From Quillaja saponaria (lineage: Eukaryota; Streptophyta; Magnoliopsida; Fabales; Quillajaceae): a stretch of DNA of 64,000 nt. The translations under genes and the position numbers were made by a program. The DNA is taken from assembly GCA_029379385.1 (NCBI GenBank), contig CM055605.1, positions 17,519,001-17,583,000 of the forward strand. The letters run 5' to 3'. The notes under the pieces were generated by a model, which saw only the letters and a program-made list of their open reading frames with translations, did no database searches and had not been told where the DNA came from. Of this stretch, positions 1-13,936 are shown piece after piece (position 1 is the first letter of the stretch; the number at the start of each line of letters is the position of its first letter).

Positions 1-1427
1 ATGGATAATTAGTAAGTTAAGTTAGGGAGTATATGAGTCAAAAATTAAAGGATGGATAAAAGCTAAGAAAAATAATGAATAGTGATAAATCATAGGAATT
101 AGGAGGAAATATATATTTGAATAAATGTCTTAGGGAAACTTAGATTTTTTTATAAATATAGAAGTTGATTTACATAAATATCTTTAGAAATAATGAGTTG
201 AAATTCATGGAATTAGTTATGAAATAATTACTTTAAATAATATATGAATTGATGATTTTCAATTTCATAGTGTGTCGTGGATATTCCTACACCACCGTAG
301 GCTAAACGAACTGACGAATCTCGTTCATAAGCTTTGTGAGTAAATTATGTACTTTATCGTTATCAAATTATTGTGTGTAATTATGTGTATGTTTGAATTA
401 ATGAAAAAGTTTTCAGTGACTTAATCGGATGGTCTGTGTTTGACATTGAATGTGGTTGATAAGGGCCAAAAATGTGAAAGTTTTCTGAAAAATGGTTTTC
501 ATTTTTGAAATTAAAGTCCAGGTGCACTTAGGATAATTGAATTTAGTACTTGATATGAGTTGTTCGGACTCTGATAATTATTTCAATAACAATTAGAGTG
601 CTCAGCCCCAGTGGGATAGATTTGTGTACGGAGAATCACTTGTTGTGTAGGCGCGTAGTTGCCCGGTAGGAGAAGATATTATTGTGTGGGGCTGAGTTAC
701 TCGTTGGCCCTTTAAGTGTTTAATTGGTTAAGTAATTGTTGGTTGCTTGTATGATTTTTTTGCTATTTTGAGATTATGAACTAAGTGAACTGTGGTAGTA
801 TAACTAGGATAATCATGTACGTGCATTAATAGATTTAAATTTGAGTTTTAAAGTATGACATATGTGTTGTATGAAGCTGATACCCGTAGGGTACTTAATT
901 TGCTCACTGAGTCATTGTAACTCACTCTATCCTTTGTGGATGTTTTTTTTAGTTTCCAAGAAACCATTGTTAATCACTGTAGAGTTGCTACCTATCGACT
1001 CTACTACGGCAAGGTATATCTCAGGTATCGTATACTTGGAGCGTAAAGGATGAAATTTGCAGTCACGCTAGAGGTATGCATTATCGATATTATATATATT
1101 GGGTTCACCATGAGGATTACATGTTTTTGTTAGTAGCGGAGCTTCTCTGTGTATTTTGGTATTATAATTTACTATTGACTTTGTAAATAGGTTGTGTATA
1201 TAAGTTATGGCTATGTTCTACAGTACGGGGGACCTCTGCCAATATTTTCAATAGTCGGTTATGTTTATTTGTCAATACTGGATTTTATTCTAACTCTACA
1301 ATATTTTGGTAGTCTTAATTATAAAGTGTTTTTAAGTTGTGATGCATATTACTTGAATATTCAAGATTACGGGAGTATGAGCACTCATTCCTCTGGCCAG
1401 TCATACCATATTTTTGGGTTGTGATAA
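1..1427 (+). mobile_element. Degenerate Ty3/gypsy LTR, 3' portion
   Basis: This is non-coding sequence matching the 3' part of the LTR family that recurs six times in the first 25 kb. It carries the family's conserved block (598-713, from CAGCCCCAGTGGGATAGATT to TCGTTGGCCCTTT). It also has the downstream signature with a 'TAGGGTAC..CTCACTGAGT' stretch and the LTR-end motif 'CCTCTGGCCAGTCATACC', which decays near 1427 where the other copies end in GTGTGACA. No internal domain is visible. The left end lies outside the window. The small ORFs here are not gene-like. Confidence 0.6.
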
Positions 1428-1599
1428 AACATTATATATATATATAAAGATAGATATACATACAAGTAATTTAAACTTACTTGATTTTGATCTTGGCTTT
1501 TTCATGTAATTTAATTGATAAATGAAATTAATGTATAAATACAATAAATTAGTACATATATATATAAGAATAATGGTGAGCCATACATCTCCTTTTTCT

Positions 1600-3686
1600 G
1601 ACTTTGACTTTCCTTTTTGGTATTTTATTTTATTCCTATTATATTTCTTTTAATTTTATTCCTTCACGTTTCTTTGGATCACTTCTTCTCTGCCCTTCTC
1701 TGCCTTTTTCTTCTTTTTGTTGCTTTTTACCGCCTTTGAGTTCTTTTGTCCCTTGCTTCCCGGAAAATCTAGGAGGCCCTGTTTTGCTCATTCCTATCTG
1801 GCTGTGCACTCCACTCTTCCAACTTGTGCAAGCAACTGGTTCCTTCATGTGTGTGGCGTTGTTGGTATTTGTAGGAACTGAAAACAAGGAGAGCTAGACT
1901 TAGCAATAAGCGTGGGAACTAGATGGCAGCATCCTTGGTTGTAGTTCTCTTTCCTTTTCCTATTGCCATAGGTTTGTTCATCTCAAAGTATGAAATTTCA
2001 CCTTGTAGTAATAATGGATCTACCTTGATTCACTTTGCTGTTAGTAGCTTCCTTGATGGCCGTGAGATTCAACTTCTCTTTTGACTTGCTAATCTTGTTT
2101 TACTTGGTTGGAAGAGTCTCTTATTTCAGTTGCATATCTTCCTTGTGGCCTTCTTCTAACACCCAAGTACCTACCTCCCCATGTTGTTTCCTGCTCTTAT
2201 ATAGTGGTTATTGTTATCTACCTCTTTTTGGTCTTTGATAATGTGTGTGAGTGTGAGAGTAAAACTTAGGCAGCTGCTAGAACATGGTGTTATGCTCTAT
2301 TTCAACTCGTCTTACAATTCAATTTACTACCACTTTAGTGGCCAAATTCTGGCTGTGGGGGGGACATAAGGAAAGAGCAGCTTTGGTAGCTCTTATTTTT
2401 CTTTTTTCATTTTTTCAGTCGTAAAAACAAGTAGCATTAATAGATCTAAATTCAAGTTGTGGCAGCAATTTAGGTAACTTTTCTTTCTTTTTGGATAGGT
2501 CATGAGGGTTGAATAGCGAGAGGGTTAAGTGATGGTAGCGATTGGCTTCAAGGGAACTATAGGTAGCACTCATTTCTTGCCATGGACTAGATGTGATGCG
2601 TGAATGCACGTGCAAGTGACAAATGGAATCTGTTGAAGGTGAGTAGTTAATTGTTACTTTTAAGGGCTAGATTATCATGTGTAATTATATGTGTATTTAA
2701 ATAAATATGCTAATGCAATATTTTAGTGAGTTATTTGAATCACGCTTGTTTGAAATTGTCTGTGGTTGATAAAGGCTAACAAATTAGAATTTTTCTAAGA
2801 AATAATTTTATTTCATGAATAGTGGTCTAGGTGCACCTAAGATGTTCTGATTTTAAATCCCAAGAAATTCTGATTTTGATAAATATTTTTTTTTTTTTTT
2901 AATTTAGTGCTCAGCTCCAGTGGGATAGATTATGTATGGAGATTAATCTGTTATGTGGGCATGTAAATTCCTGGCAAGAGGTGATATTGTTGTGTGAGGC
3001 TGAGTTACTCGTTGGCCCTTTGGTTATTTTGCATGTTATTATTGCTCTAATTAATTTATGATCCTATGAATCATGTAAATCTACAATTTACATTGTTACG
3101 TGATGTTACTATGTATGTTATACACTTGTATTGAGTGATACTAGCACCATTTAGATATAATTTTTCACTCATGGAGTCCATATAACTCATCCTTTTCTTA
3201 TGGATTTTTTATTTTAGTAACAGGAGTTCGGTACTTGGCATTGCTGAGCTTGTGACTTTCCAATCAAGTACTTCAAGGTATTTCCAGAATCTCAGACTTA
3301 CAGTCAAGGATGAAAATTTGCAATCACATTAAAACTGTGGAGTGTCAAATTTTGTATGATGGAATATTCTAATATTTGTCTTGTTTATGAAGTGGACGGA
3401 GCGGAGCTCCTTATTGTCTTTGTGTTGTTGTTGTGTAAGAACATAAATCTATAGGTTTGTATTTTAAGACATGTTCTATATTGCAATGAACATCTGCTAA
3501 AATTTTTAGTAAGTTGTGATTTGTTTCAGTCAACAAACTTTTACTGTTAACTTTTATTTTATCAATTTTTTGTTTTATTTATTGGATGGTCAAGAGTCAC
3601 GGTTGTTTCCTTGTTTTTGAGTTTGGGGTTACGGAAGTTTGGTTACCATTCTTCTGACTAGTTACGCCTCCGTGAGGGTTTGACGA
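1600..3686 (+). mobile_element. Second degenerate gypsy LTR of the same family
   Basis: The conserved LTR block recurs at 2907-3021. It is followed by the 'TTTTTCACTCATGGAGTCCATA' region (about 3165) and the terminal motif 'TTACGCCTCCGTGAGGG' near 3660-3686, equivalent to the LTR ends at 10798 and 25428. The left boundary is approximate. The pyrimidine-rich stretch at 1600-1760 resembles the 5' half of the other LTRs. No gag or pol sequence lies between this copy and the previous one, so these are solo or truncated LTRs. Confidence 0.55.
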
Positions 3687-3699
3687 TACTATATAGTAC

Positions 3700-6337
3700 C
3701 CTGTGTAAAAAATGGAGTAGCCCAACTCATCAACCACTCAAATTCTTACGCACGACAAATTGGGTGATGTTATTGGAAATTATATTAGCCTCCAATAGCT
3801 TTGCAACACGTATCATCTACAATAAGACAATATAGCTTTCTAAAATCTTAGTTAGGCCTAAATGATAAAATCTTTTTATAAAGGCCCATATAAGATTTTT
3901 ATTTTTTTTTTATAAAGGCCCATGTTTTAACTTTAATAAAGTATATTATGAAAAATGTAACTCTTTTTTCCTATTGAAAACCAAGGCCCTTTTAATAATT
4001 TCAATTTAATTTTTTTTTTATAGTGTAACTCTAATATATATTCATTTTCAAGTTGTAGTGTCAAATAACTGTCAAATTTAAAAATCATAATAAAATCAAT
4101 TTATATTTTTTTCCTCTTTTGTATTCATCAAATTATCATTATATCTCTACCTTATAAAATTATAATTTAAAATTAAAATATATATGTTTATTGTTATAAA
4201 ATCAAAGAAGGTCATTGATATTACTTTTTAAATATATATTTTATGAGACTGTATATATACGATGATCAAAAAATTGTTATAAGAAGTATTGTACTATTCA
4301 AAATTATAAATACATGCTCCTTTGATCATTTAACTCCCTCTTCTTCTTCTTCTTTTTTTAATGTTGAAGAGATTAATAATATTACTCAAAATTATTTAAG
4401 ACAAAAAATAATGGTGCACTTAATTTATGCATGTAAAAGCAGCATGAAAAACAATTTATAATTAATGATGAATTATTAATTGTCACATGTACTAAAAATA
4501 TCATTCAGTAATATTTATTTATTATTACTAAATTGCAGCAATACAAAAAAATTTATCCGTCTCTAATTTATTTTATCTCTAAACTTATACAAATAAGTAT
4601 TAGATACAAATGATGAATTATTTGCTCGCTCTCCCACTAGTCTCACGACTTTCACAGCCATTTACTCTGCACAAATGTACAAGGACTTAGGATATCCAGA
4701 AGGTGTTAAAGCCTCTTCCCAACTCTCCATTGAATATAGAATTTTTCATGTATTTGTCACTTTCACAATCTATATCAAATTCATAACTATTTCTAGTGTG
4801 AGCTTTGGTGATCAGAACTAGATAGATCTAGAAAAGATGATGGATTTTCATTCTTTTGGATAAAAAAAAAAGAAAAAGAAGAATAGATAATTAGCGTTAT
4901 GCAATGCATTTGTCTCATGTTCCTAGATTATTTGAATAATTAACTCAATTTAAAAATTTTGAAAAGAAATATGATCCAAATTAAAAATTAAATTTAAATA
5001 AATTATCAAGTTTGGACCAATTCAGATCGGATTGGTCCAGGTTTCTGAGTTTTATGTACACCAATGCCTAGTGGTAAGATAGCCTTACTTGTTCAAGGAT
5101 TCAAGTCTTGTTGGTAAAGAAAGTTTCTAAGATGCCCACCGTCCATAAAAGTTGAAAAAGCATAATGGTATTCCATTGTGATAAAAAAAATTAATTAATT
5201 AATAATACTTGTCCTTGTTAAAGTGGACCCCTACTTGTCATATCTACTTTTTAAATTTTTAAGTAGCTGCTTTCCACGCATGTGGAGTAAGATGCTTGTC
5301 GTCAAAATGGCACACTTGATTTTGAGCAATCTCCAGTTTTAATTTTATCTTCAAATTTGATTTTTATCTAATTTTTATAAGAATATTCTTATTACCACAG
5401 CTAAAATTTACAGGACTAATGTGATTAGTTTTTCGTTTAGTTAAATATACTTATTTAATCTTTCTCTTCCTTACTTATTTTCTTCATTAATAACTTGATT
5501 GACACTGTTGTTGTGGTCATTTATTACCAATTTTATGTCTTCCTATTTTTTCTAAAGTGAGAGAATGAATTTAAAAAAAAACAAGAATACTTAAATCTTC
5601 TTTGTATAAAATTTTTTTTTTTAAACATGTAGAACTAAGTGAGAGTGTGAAGTGAAAGAAATAGTTGTATAGAGAAAGTACGTAGTACTAAGATAAAGTT
5701 GGGATAAATTATATTTTACACATCCAAAAATATTGAGAGTAAAAATTAAAATCTAAACTTGTCCTCTACTTTTACTAGATTGCTGATATAGGGGTGGAGT
5801 TTAAAGAAAGTAGGGAATATGAGGAAGAATGATAGTACTTAAGAGGATTTTGACATGGAGGTAGAATAGTGGTTGAAATTATTTTTAGTTTTTCTGAATT
5901 ATTATTATTATTTTTTTGTATGCAAAGGTGCTATGCTTTTGATTTAATTTTTCCTTAGCAAGTTCATGCCTTACTTCTCTTCTTATAAAAAATAAGTTTA
6001 CTTAATTTTTGTTTAAATTTTCTTGAAAAGCACTAAAAAAACACATTGATAATTTATCTTGTAAATTTAATACATTAGTTCGTGACAAGATGCATGGCCG
6101 GTTGAATAAGTTAATTCCTCTAGAATAGTTTATTAGTAACATATAAGGGAGAGTGCAAAAGAGAAGTGAGAGAAATTCTTAAAATGTGAACACTCAAAAT
6201 CAATATAGAATTAAATGGGTTCTATCATTAATTAAGAGATATGAGAAATTTTGATTAAAATTATTTAAGGTATAACATAAATAATTACATTTATTAGGTT
6301 GTGACCTTAATTTTTTGACTGTGGCAATAAAGCTTCC
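3700..6337. other. Gene-free AT-rich intergenic stretch
   Basis: No convincing coding region is present. The sequence is AT-rich with poly-A/T runs and short ORFs lacking any recognisable motif. The only structured item seen is the SINE-like segment listed separately at about 5045-5185. Confidence 0.6.
5045..5185 (+). mobile_element. tRNA-derived SINE-like element
   Basis: The segment resembles a plant tRNA-derived SINE. A box A-like 'CCTAGTGGTAAGATAG' is followed about 30 bp later by a box B-like 'GGATTCAAGTCTTG'. A unique 3' part then runs into an A/T-rich tail ('GATAAAAAAAATTAATTAATTAATAA') near 5180-5205. No target-site duplication was confidently identified. Confidence 0.5.
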
Positions 6338-7504
6338 TGTTAGAACCCGATTACCTAGCGTACATTTAAGGATGTTGTATGCAAATTATCATGATTACGT
6401 AAATCATGAATTTTCATAAGATAAGTTAAAATAAGATAGTCATTATATATATATAGGTGATTTAATGCCTATGTAACTTAGGATTTAAAATCTATCACCT
6501 TATTGGTTGATCGAATTTATATTTTGTTTTATGATAGTCACATTAATAGGTGAAATTGGTATATATATAAATAATAAGATAAAGAATAATGATTAATATT
6601 AAAGTGAATTAATACATACCACAAACTAGTAAAGCAAAGTCAAGCCATTAGTTTATAGTATTTTATTAATCTTGTCTTTTATTACTCTTGGTGACCAACT
6701 TAGTGCCTCCTTCTCTTTCACTCTCTTGCCGTGCTCTACCTATTACATTCACTCTATTTTTTAATTTTTTTCATCCTTCCCTTTCTTTTCTCTTCTAGCC
6801 ATGAGCTTGTTAACTTGTAGGCAACAAGTTTAAGTGTTTGGTAAGTCTCTCTTTTACTTCTTATGAACAAAATGAAGTACTATGGAGATTAGGAGCTGAA
6901 ACTGAGTTACTTAGGCATTATTTAGCAATGGATTATTGCTATTGTTTCATTCTTTTTGGGTTCCAATTTTCTTGTTGAATCTTGTCCTATGTTGGCGTGG
7001 ATGTTTGATGAAATTTGGGAAGTAAAAGTAGTTGTTGCTATCCTATTTTGTGTGGTTGGTGGCAAGTCATAAAACCCTATTTTCTTTATTTTGTGGCTAA
7101 CTTCAATGGGAGAAGAGAAGGTATGTGAGATGAGTTAGTTTGGTTTGGGTGGTAGTGTACAGGCAGCAATTGATGGGGTGTAAACCCTTGAACTTTATTT
7201 CCTAGAATTGAGATATGTAACTTGGAAGGTTGTGGTCAAAGGGGAGGATGTCATAGAGGTTGTGTAAGCTTGGCCAAAGGACTAATTAAACATGTATGTA
7301 TATATATAACTATAAATATACACCTTAAAATTTTCACTTTTTTGACTTTGAACTTATTTGTATCATTTTATTTTACATTGTTATTTTTTTTTCTCTTTCT
7401 TCCATTATCCTTCCCCCCTCACTCCTATATTTCTCTTTTACTATCCCTACTGGCCGAGCCTTCTAGAGAATGCCTTATGATCATTTTTCCTTATTCTGCC
7501 ATGA

Positions 7505-7575
7505 CTTCCCTCCTTGTAGCCGACCCTTTGAGCCTCCTTGTAACCGACCCTTTAAGCCTCCTTGTATCAAATTTC
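7505..7575 (+). repeat. Short tandem repeat in LTR (about 25-bp unit)
   Basis: Near-identical units of about 25 bp, 'CTCCTTGTAGCCGACCCTTT', are repeated two to three times with small changes. A shorter version is at 17519-17555 in the paralogous LTR. The antisense ORF at 7491-7712 owes its repetitive peptide to this array and is not a gene. Confidence 0.6.
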
Positions 7576-9715
7576 TTTATTTTCCCTTTGCTTAACTTGG
7601 GCTGCCATGGGAGTTGGTTGGGACTGCAGTAGATGAATTTTGGATCCTTGCCCTGTTGTGATTTCTTCTGCTTCCTCCTTGCTGGCCGTGAAGTGGTTCC
7701 AGTCTTGGGCATTCAAACTTAGTTGGGTGGTGAGTCTTCTTCCTCCTTTCTTCTTGTATTCATGGTCATTTGGATTTGGAGGAGTATGAAAGACAGTCCT
7801 ATTCTAGCTAACAGTATTATTGTGTTTTTTTTCTTTGATTTCCTTAACTTCCTGTTGCCGAGAGTTTTTTCAAGGGAGGGTCTAATTTAATCGCTTTGTT
7901 TTGTTTCTTTAATGTTAAATCCTGCTCCTACTCCTTGAATTTAAGCAAGCATAGGCCACTTGGGTTGTTGAAATAGTATGAGTATAGGCGTTTGCAAGGG
8001 GGGGTTGGTTGTGGCAGTCTTAGCTCAGCTCTTCACTTGCTACCGTGTAAGTGTGTTGTTGGGAGTGTTTAGAGGCTGCCTGAGTGAGGGTGGATAACCA
8101 ATTAAATAGTTAGCTAGGATTGGGTTAATTGATGCCTTGTTTTCAGCCTGTTGTAGCCATATAGGAGGAAAGAATTGGCAGCAACTTGTATTTTGGTATA
8201 GGATGAGGGTTGACCTTGAAGTTTTAATGTTTTGTTAGTCTTATTACTTCAAATTAATGGTATTCATATGAGTTAATATTGTGGATGATGGGTTATATGA
8301 AATTGAATTAAGAATATTAAACAAGAAACAAGAAAAAAGAAAAAAATTGATGGATTAAGGTGAAACAATGGGAGGTTAATGTGAGCTATTTTTTTTTAAC
8401 TCTTCCTAGTTTAAATGAGTGGTAATTTGTACATAATTAAGATAACTTTAAAACTAATGTGGGAAATATTGGTAATATGAAATTAATGTAATATGTTAAT
8501 TAAATTGGGATCTATACATATATAAATATGCATACACATTAACGGAAATAATTTATGCATCCCAAGGTGTTTGATAAAATGTTTACAAGAAAACTAAGTA
8601 GAACTTTGTAAATTGTTTTAAATTTTGAAAAAAATTTCATAGCAAGAGCAAAGGATTGGTGGATTTATTGAGTTAAGGAGTGAATGAAAGAGAGTAATGG
8701 ATGTGATTAAATGAAGGTTAGTTAGGAATAAAGTATTGGAAAATGAGAGTTAAGTGGTTTTGAAGGGGTGTAGGGGGCATATTTCTTGAGTAATAGAAAT
8801 TCGTATTTCTAGTGTCTTAGGGGTAGAATTAAATTAAGAGTTCAAAAGTTAAAATGTAGCTTATGGTCTTGAAATGTTGTCTGCAAAATTTCGTATCTTA
8901 GTTCCAAGTATGTTATGAGTTGGAGCTGTTAGACTCCGATTAGTCCACGCACGATTTTTAGTGCCCTGTTTTCTGTTCATAAAAGGAATTGAGTGGGTTC
9001 AAAACTAATTTTAGGAAAAGTTTCTAAGTAAGAAAGATAAATATACTTTTCGATTAATAAACCAGATAAACAAAATTGGATTTCATTTGTCCTAGAGAAA
9101 ATTATGTTCAATTAACTAAGGTAGGGTTAGAGCTATCAAGATCCTGCATTTTGCAAAATTTGATGCAATTTCAAAGAATAAACTGTATTGATTAGAAATC
9201 TAAGAATTAAAAATGATATACCATTATAAAGCTACATGTGTGTAGTATTTTATAAATTTTACGAAACTGGATTCAGAATTTACTGGAGAAAGATATGTCC
9301 GTTAAAGTGGGCACTAATCCACACCCCAAGTTTGGATAATTTCAATGTTTCTAACTAACTAAGTGCTTTCTAACTTTCTAATGGCTTCTTCTACCCTTGC
9401 ACTATCAAGAAATTTAAAGTATCTCTTCATTATTAACCATATCATATAAAGTTCAATTCATATTAATTAACATGTAATAACTTAATGGAAAACTTTCATA
9501 AAAAAACCTATACAAGTTGAGATATAAACTTAATAATTAAAAGATTATAAGAATAATATTTATAAACTAAGTATTGTTTGGGCATATGAATTTCAGTTCC
9601 GGATTATAAGGTGGACCTGATGAGACGCGTGGACACAAGTGTGAGTGACCAATGGAATCGAATACGGGTGAGTGGTTATTGTTGCCTTTAGGGGCTAAAA
9701 TATTATGTTCAATTG

Positions 9716-9793
9716 TATGTGTATTTAAATAAAAGTGATAGTACAACATTTTAGTTATGTGTATTTAAATAAAAGTGATAGTGTAAGATTTTA
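9716..9793 (+). repeat. Direct tandem duplication of about 40 bp
   Basis: The unit 'TATGTGTATTTAAATAAAAG' and its continuation to ATTTTAG occur twice back to back, with three substitutions. The paralogous LTR at about 20388-20425 has a single copy, so this is a local duplication. Confidence 0.7.
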
Positions 9794-10800
9794 GTAGGTT
9801 AGTTGAATCATTCTTATTTGAAATTGTCTATGGTTGATAAGCGCCAACACATGGAAGTTTTTTTTTTTTTTTTTTTGAGGAATGATTTTTATCTCTGAAA
9901 TTAAGATCTAGGTGCACATACAATATTCTGATTTAAAATTCTGAGAAATTCTGATTCTGATAAACATTTTTTTAAATTAAGAGTTCAACCCCGGTGGAAT
10001 GGATTGTGTACGCAGATCAATTTATTGTACAGGGGCGTAAATGTCCTGTAGGGGGAGATAATGTTGTGCAGGGTTGGGTCACTTATTGGCCCTTTGGTTG
10101 CTTTATTTGATATTATTGTTCTGATTAATTTGTGATCCTATGTTTCATGTAAATTGTGAATTTATGACAATTATAATATATACGTGTAATGTGAATTAAG
10201 GTATAATCAATGTTACATGAGGTTATTATATATGTTATACATTTGTGTTAAGTGATGCTAGTATCCTTTGGGTACGATTTTTCACTCACGAAGTCCATAG
10301 GAATCAACCCTCTATTGTAGATTTTTTTTTTGTAACAAGAGTTTGGTACATGAAGTTGCCAAGCTTGTGAGTTACGGATTGAGTACGGCAAGGTAATTCT
10401 ATGATCTCAAACTTAAAGGATGAAAGTTTACAGTCACACTAGAACTGTGGGGGTGTCTAATTTTGAATGATGTAAACGTCTAGTTATTTGTCTTGTTTAT
10501 AATGTGGATGAAGTGAATTTCCTTGTTATCTTTATGTTATTGTTGTGCGAAATTATGAGCATATGTATTTGTATTTTGCTGCATGTTCCGTATTGCATAG
10601 AACCTTTACCAAAATTTTCAGTAATTTGTTAATTATTACAGGAAGTAAACTTTTATAGTGAACTTCGGTTTTATAAAAGCTACTTTTATTCTTTAGTTGG
10701 GTCATAAGTCAGATTTGTTACTTTGTTTCAAAGTCAGGGTTACGGTCGATTGGTTATCAAATCCTCCGGCCAATCATAACTCTGTGAGGGGTGTGACAAG

Positions 10801-10813
10801 TTGGTATAAGAGC
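10801..10813 (+). other. LTR-retrotransposon primer-binding site (initiator tRNA-Met type)
   Basis: TTGGTATAAGAGC starts two bases after the LTR end (TGTGACA/AG). It matches the common plant PBS complementary to initiator tRNA-Met (TGGTATCAGAGC) with one mismatch. It fixes 6338-10798 as a 5'-type LTR on the plus strand. Confidence 0.7.
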
Positions 10814-11934
10814 TTAGGTTTAGAGGTTTGTGGCTGCAAATACTGGACGTTGTTGCTTTGTTTACATACGTTACCTGGGGCGTATGTGGGCTTTGTGATT
10901 ACATTCTAATTCATCCTAAATCTTGAAGTTGTGATCCTCTAACGTGCTAGTCTTGACCTTATATGATAGGTAGGCCTTAAATTCAATTATATTTCCTTAG
11001 ACTCGATAACGTGTGGTTGTCATGTAATGAGTCATGTAGGATAATGAAATATCAGCTTGAATCAGGAATTAACTAGTTCTTAAGTGTCATTAACAAGAAA
11101 GTTAGATAATAGAATATACGAGTGATTTAACTTATATCTTAGTTTAGTAATAGTAGCCTCCGTAAGAGGCAAACTTTTTAGTTTAGTTTAACAAACTAAC
11201 CAGCTGTTTATGAGATTAATATATTTAAGACTTTTGTAATGATAATAGAGAGCAAAGGAGAAAAGATACCTATTTGAGATAGGCTATGAACTTTCAAGGA
11301 ACCCATCTTAAACCTATGTACTATCATAGGAGAACGAACCGTGGAAATGTACATACATATGTAGTCCGTTTACTTCTTTTCCAGAGATACGAAAGGTTTC
11401 CTTTTCCAATGTTAAGTTTGCAAACCAATCTCGATATTGAATATTGGTGCCTAGAATCAATACACTCAATGACTAAAAGAATAAAGAATAAAGTCTAAAT
11501 CATCTTAAGTTTGTGTGTGGTTATGAATTATTGAAGAAACCCACTTCAAACCTATTTATTTTATGATTAAATGGATCGTGGAAATACATATACATGTATA
11601 GCCCATCTATTTTCTCTCAAGTCTTAGTCTTAAAAAGCATGAGAAGTTTCCTTTTTAATGTCATGCTTGCAAACTAATTTTAATATTAAACATCAAATCT
11701 TAGAAATAATACACCTTTCAATTAAAAGAAAAGAATGATTCTTTTTTATTGTGTAATGATTAACAGTAGTTAAATTTTTTCTTTCTCTAACATTTGTAAT
11801 TTATTTGATCAATTGTAAAGACTCAAGACTCTTTTTACACTTGGAATATTATTAAGCTTAGACTAAGAAAGAATAACGTTCTGAAAACTATTCTCCATAA
11901 CCAATGAGGTATCACAAGATTTTAGCGACACTTT
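10814..11934. other. Decayed retrotransposon interior with tandem duplication
   Basis: This follows the PBS where a gag leader would be expected, but no open gag frame survives. A segment of about 215 bp (11278-11490) recurs in diverged form at 11527-11745; both copies contain 'AACCTAT...CGTGGAAAT'. ORFs of about 70 codons here lack recognisable motifs. Confidence 0.45.
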
Positions 11935-12790
11935 TTGAAAACTTCCTTCACAAGTCTCATTAATAGAGTCAAAGGAGTTGCATATGAGAGAAATTCTCAA
12001 TACACCTCCTGTAATAACCAATCAAATCTAGAAATCTTTGAACTTCAGAAATATTGGTTGGTCGGGGCCAATTCTGAACTACTTTTATCCTTTTTAAGAT
12101 CCATACGAATTAAATTTAAACTTAGAGAATTTAGCGTAAAGCTTATTTTCCCTAAGTGTTTGCAATATAATACAAAGATGCTGCTCGTGTTCCTACTTAC
12201 TTCAAGAGTATACCAGTATGTAGTTAATGAAATCGACGATGAACTGATCCAAGAAAGGTTTAAACATCGGATTCATCAAGTCTATGAATGTTGTAGGAGT
12301 ATTGGTAAGTCCAAAAGATACAAAACAGTCTTCAGAATGTCTTTCTTCTTAATTCAAAGTTAGGATATTTTGAACGAAGGTCAATCTCGGAAAATCACTG
12401 AGCTCCCTATAACAGATTAAATAAATCATCAATCCTGGAAAGAGGATACTTAGTTTTAACTGTGACCTTATTTAATTGCTGATAATGGATACACAGTCTA
12501 AACGAGCTTTTTTTATTTAATTTTTTATTTATAAACAAAATAGAAGCACCTAAGGAGATGAATTGGGACGATTGAATCCCTTATCTAGTAAATCTTGAGA
12601 TTGCACTTTAAGCTCCCTTAGCTCGCTAGGAGCCATCCTATAAAGGGATATAGAAATTGGTTGAGTACTAGGTAATAAATCAATGCTACAGGTAATAAGT
12701 CAATGCTACATTCAATCTCTTGATTGGGAGGAAGCCAGGAAGCTCTTCAGGAAATACGATCGAAAGGAGGACACTTTAACTGAGTATCCC
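11920..12790 (-). pseudogene. Degenerate Ty3/gypsy reverse transcriptase
   Basis: Reading the minus strand from about 12790 downwards gives successive gypsy pol motifs broken by stops and frameshifts. These are 'FPEELPGLPP'-like (about 12730), '[18 protein letters not shown]' (about 12660-12610), '[13 protein letters not shown]' (about 12590), '[19 protein letters not shown]' (about 12480-12420) and 'EVQRFLDLIGYYRRCIENFS' (about 12035-11970). The order matches the protease-RT linker, then RT, then RNase H of chromovirus-type gypsy elements. It is antisense to the LTRs on either side, so it is a separate inserted or inverted element. The plus-strand ORF at 11935-12363 is its antisense shadow. 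Confidence 0.85.
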
Positions 12791-13936
12791 TGACAAAGGC
12801 TAAACAGGTTTGATGTTCCTTCCTAATAATCCGAGAGAATAAGGAAAAATGAGTAATATTTGTGGTGTTTTGCAAACATTTAAAAGATATAATGAAAAGC
12901 TGTATTAAATTCTTTAAGTATAAAATTTTGATATAATGAGTTTAAAGCTTGAAATCTATTGGGGTTGAGTGAGTATGTTTTAATCTTTAATAAAAAGTTA
13001 AATTTAAAATTTGAGTAGAATAATTTTTGGGTATGAGGCTTTTTGTTGGGTTCTAATATTCCTATTTAATTCATTTCATAACAATTACATCAATTTTGAT
13101 AACACCCATTACAATACTTATTATTCAAAGAGGAAAATTCATCCACTAATATCGGTTAATTAATTACAGAGTGTTATAATATGGTATGACAACATTGGAA
13201 AGTTGAGACAGCGTGAAATTTTAATTAGTAAGACAAGTGAGCATCAATATGTATATTGAGTGGTGGTGATACATAATATAAGTATAAAAGACATTAAGTC
13301 AATAAATAGTGTAAATTATAGTAAATATGTATATAAAATTTTATATGTATAATCAGTATAGATATCAATCACAAACTTAACTAATTATTATAATATGAGA
13401 TTGAATAATGAAATTTGAATAATACGATGTAATTCTCGATTATAAAATTAAGAGAAAGTATAAATAAAATAAATAAATAAATATTACACCTGTATGAATA
13501 TAGAAGGTATATTCACAAGTAATTTAAAATTTATTTAGATCCTGATTGTGTATCAAGTAAATTTTGGTGATAAATGAAGCTTTATCTCTCCGAGGGGAAT
13601 AACAAAATTTTCAAATATATAATTGGTATTTTCTTGTCTCTTTCAAAATTGAAAGGATAGAGATGGAAAATTAAATCAAATGCTAATTTGATTTTATTAT
13701 CAGATAAATTACATTGCTAATACTAATCAAACGCTAGTCCATGAATGACCAGTTATTATATGTACTGGTATAGGTTCTATTTATTGTCTATAGGGTCACC
13801 TAAAAGATTGACTAGATTCATTGAGTTGTTCTAAAAGATATACACGGTCAATCGTTAATAGAATCCATGGTCGGTTTCCCTAAATTACTGGTTTAGGTGA
13901 AAATTTTTAATTATATTTGTAAGTTAAATATGTAGT

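Larger units (their letters stand above)
6338..10798 (+). mobile_element. Composite gypsy LTR ending at a primer-binding site
   Basis: The right end is well defined. TGTGACA at 10792-10798 is the family's LTR terminus and is followed at once by a tRNA-Met-like PBS. The sequence from about 7290 to 10798 is collinear with 17300-20857 plus 24848-25428. The proposed left end, TGTTAGAACCC at 6338, matches the start of the solo LTR at 20858, but 6338-7285 is not collinear with the start of the LTR at 17042. The copy is therefore probably a composite or rearranged LTR. The conserved block is at 9987-10096. Confidence 0.55.

Noticed and set aside
7222..7632. 136-codon plus-strand ORF
   Set aside because: It lies in a pyrimidine-rich LTR segment with tandem repeats. 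The paralogous LTR at 17358 has a different, shorter frame, so it is not a conserved protein.
11935..12363. 142-codon plus-strand ORF
   Set aside because: It is the antisense of a degenerate gypsy reverse transcriptase whose motifs read clearly on the minus strand.
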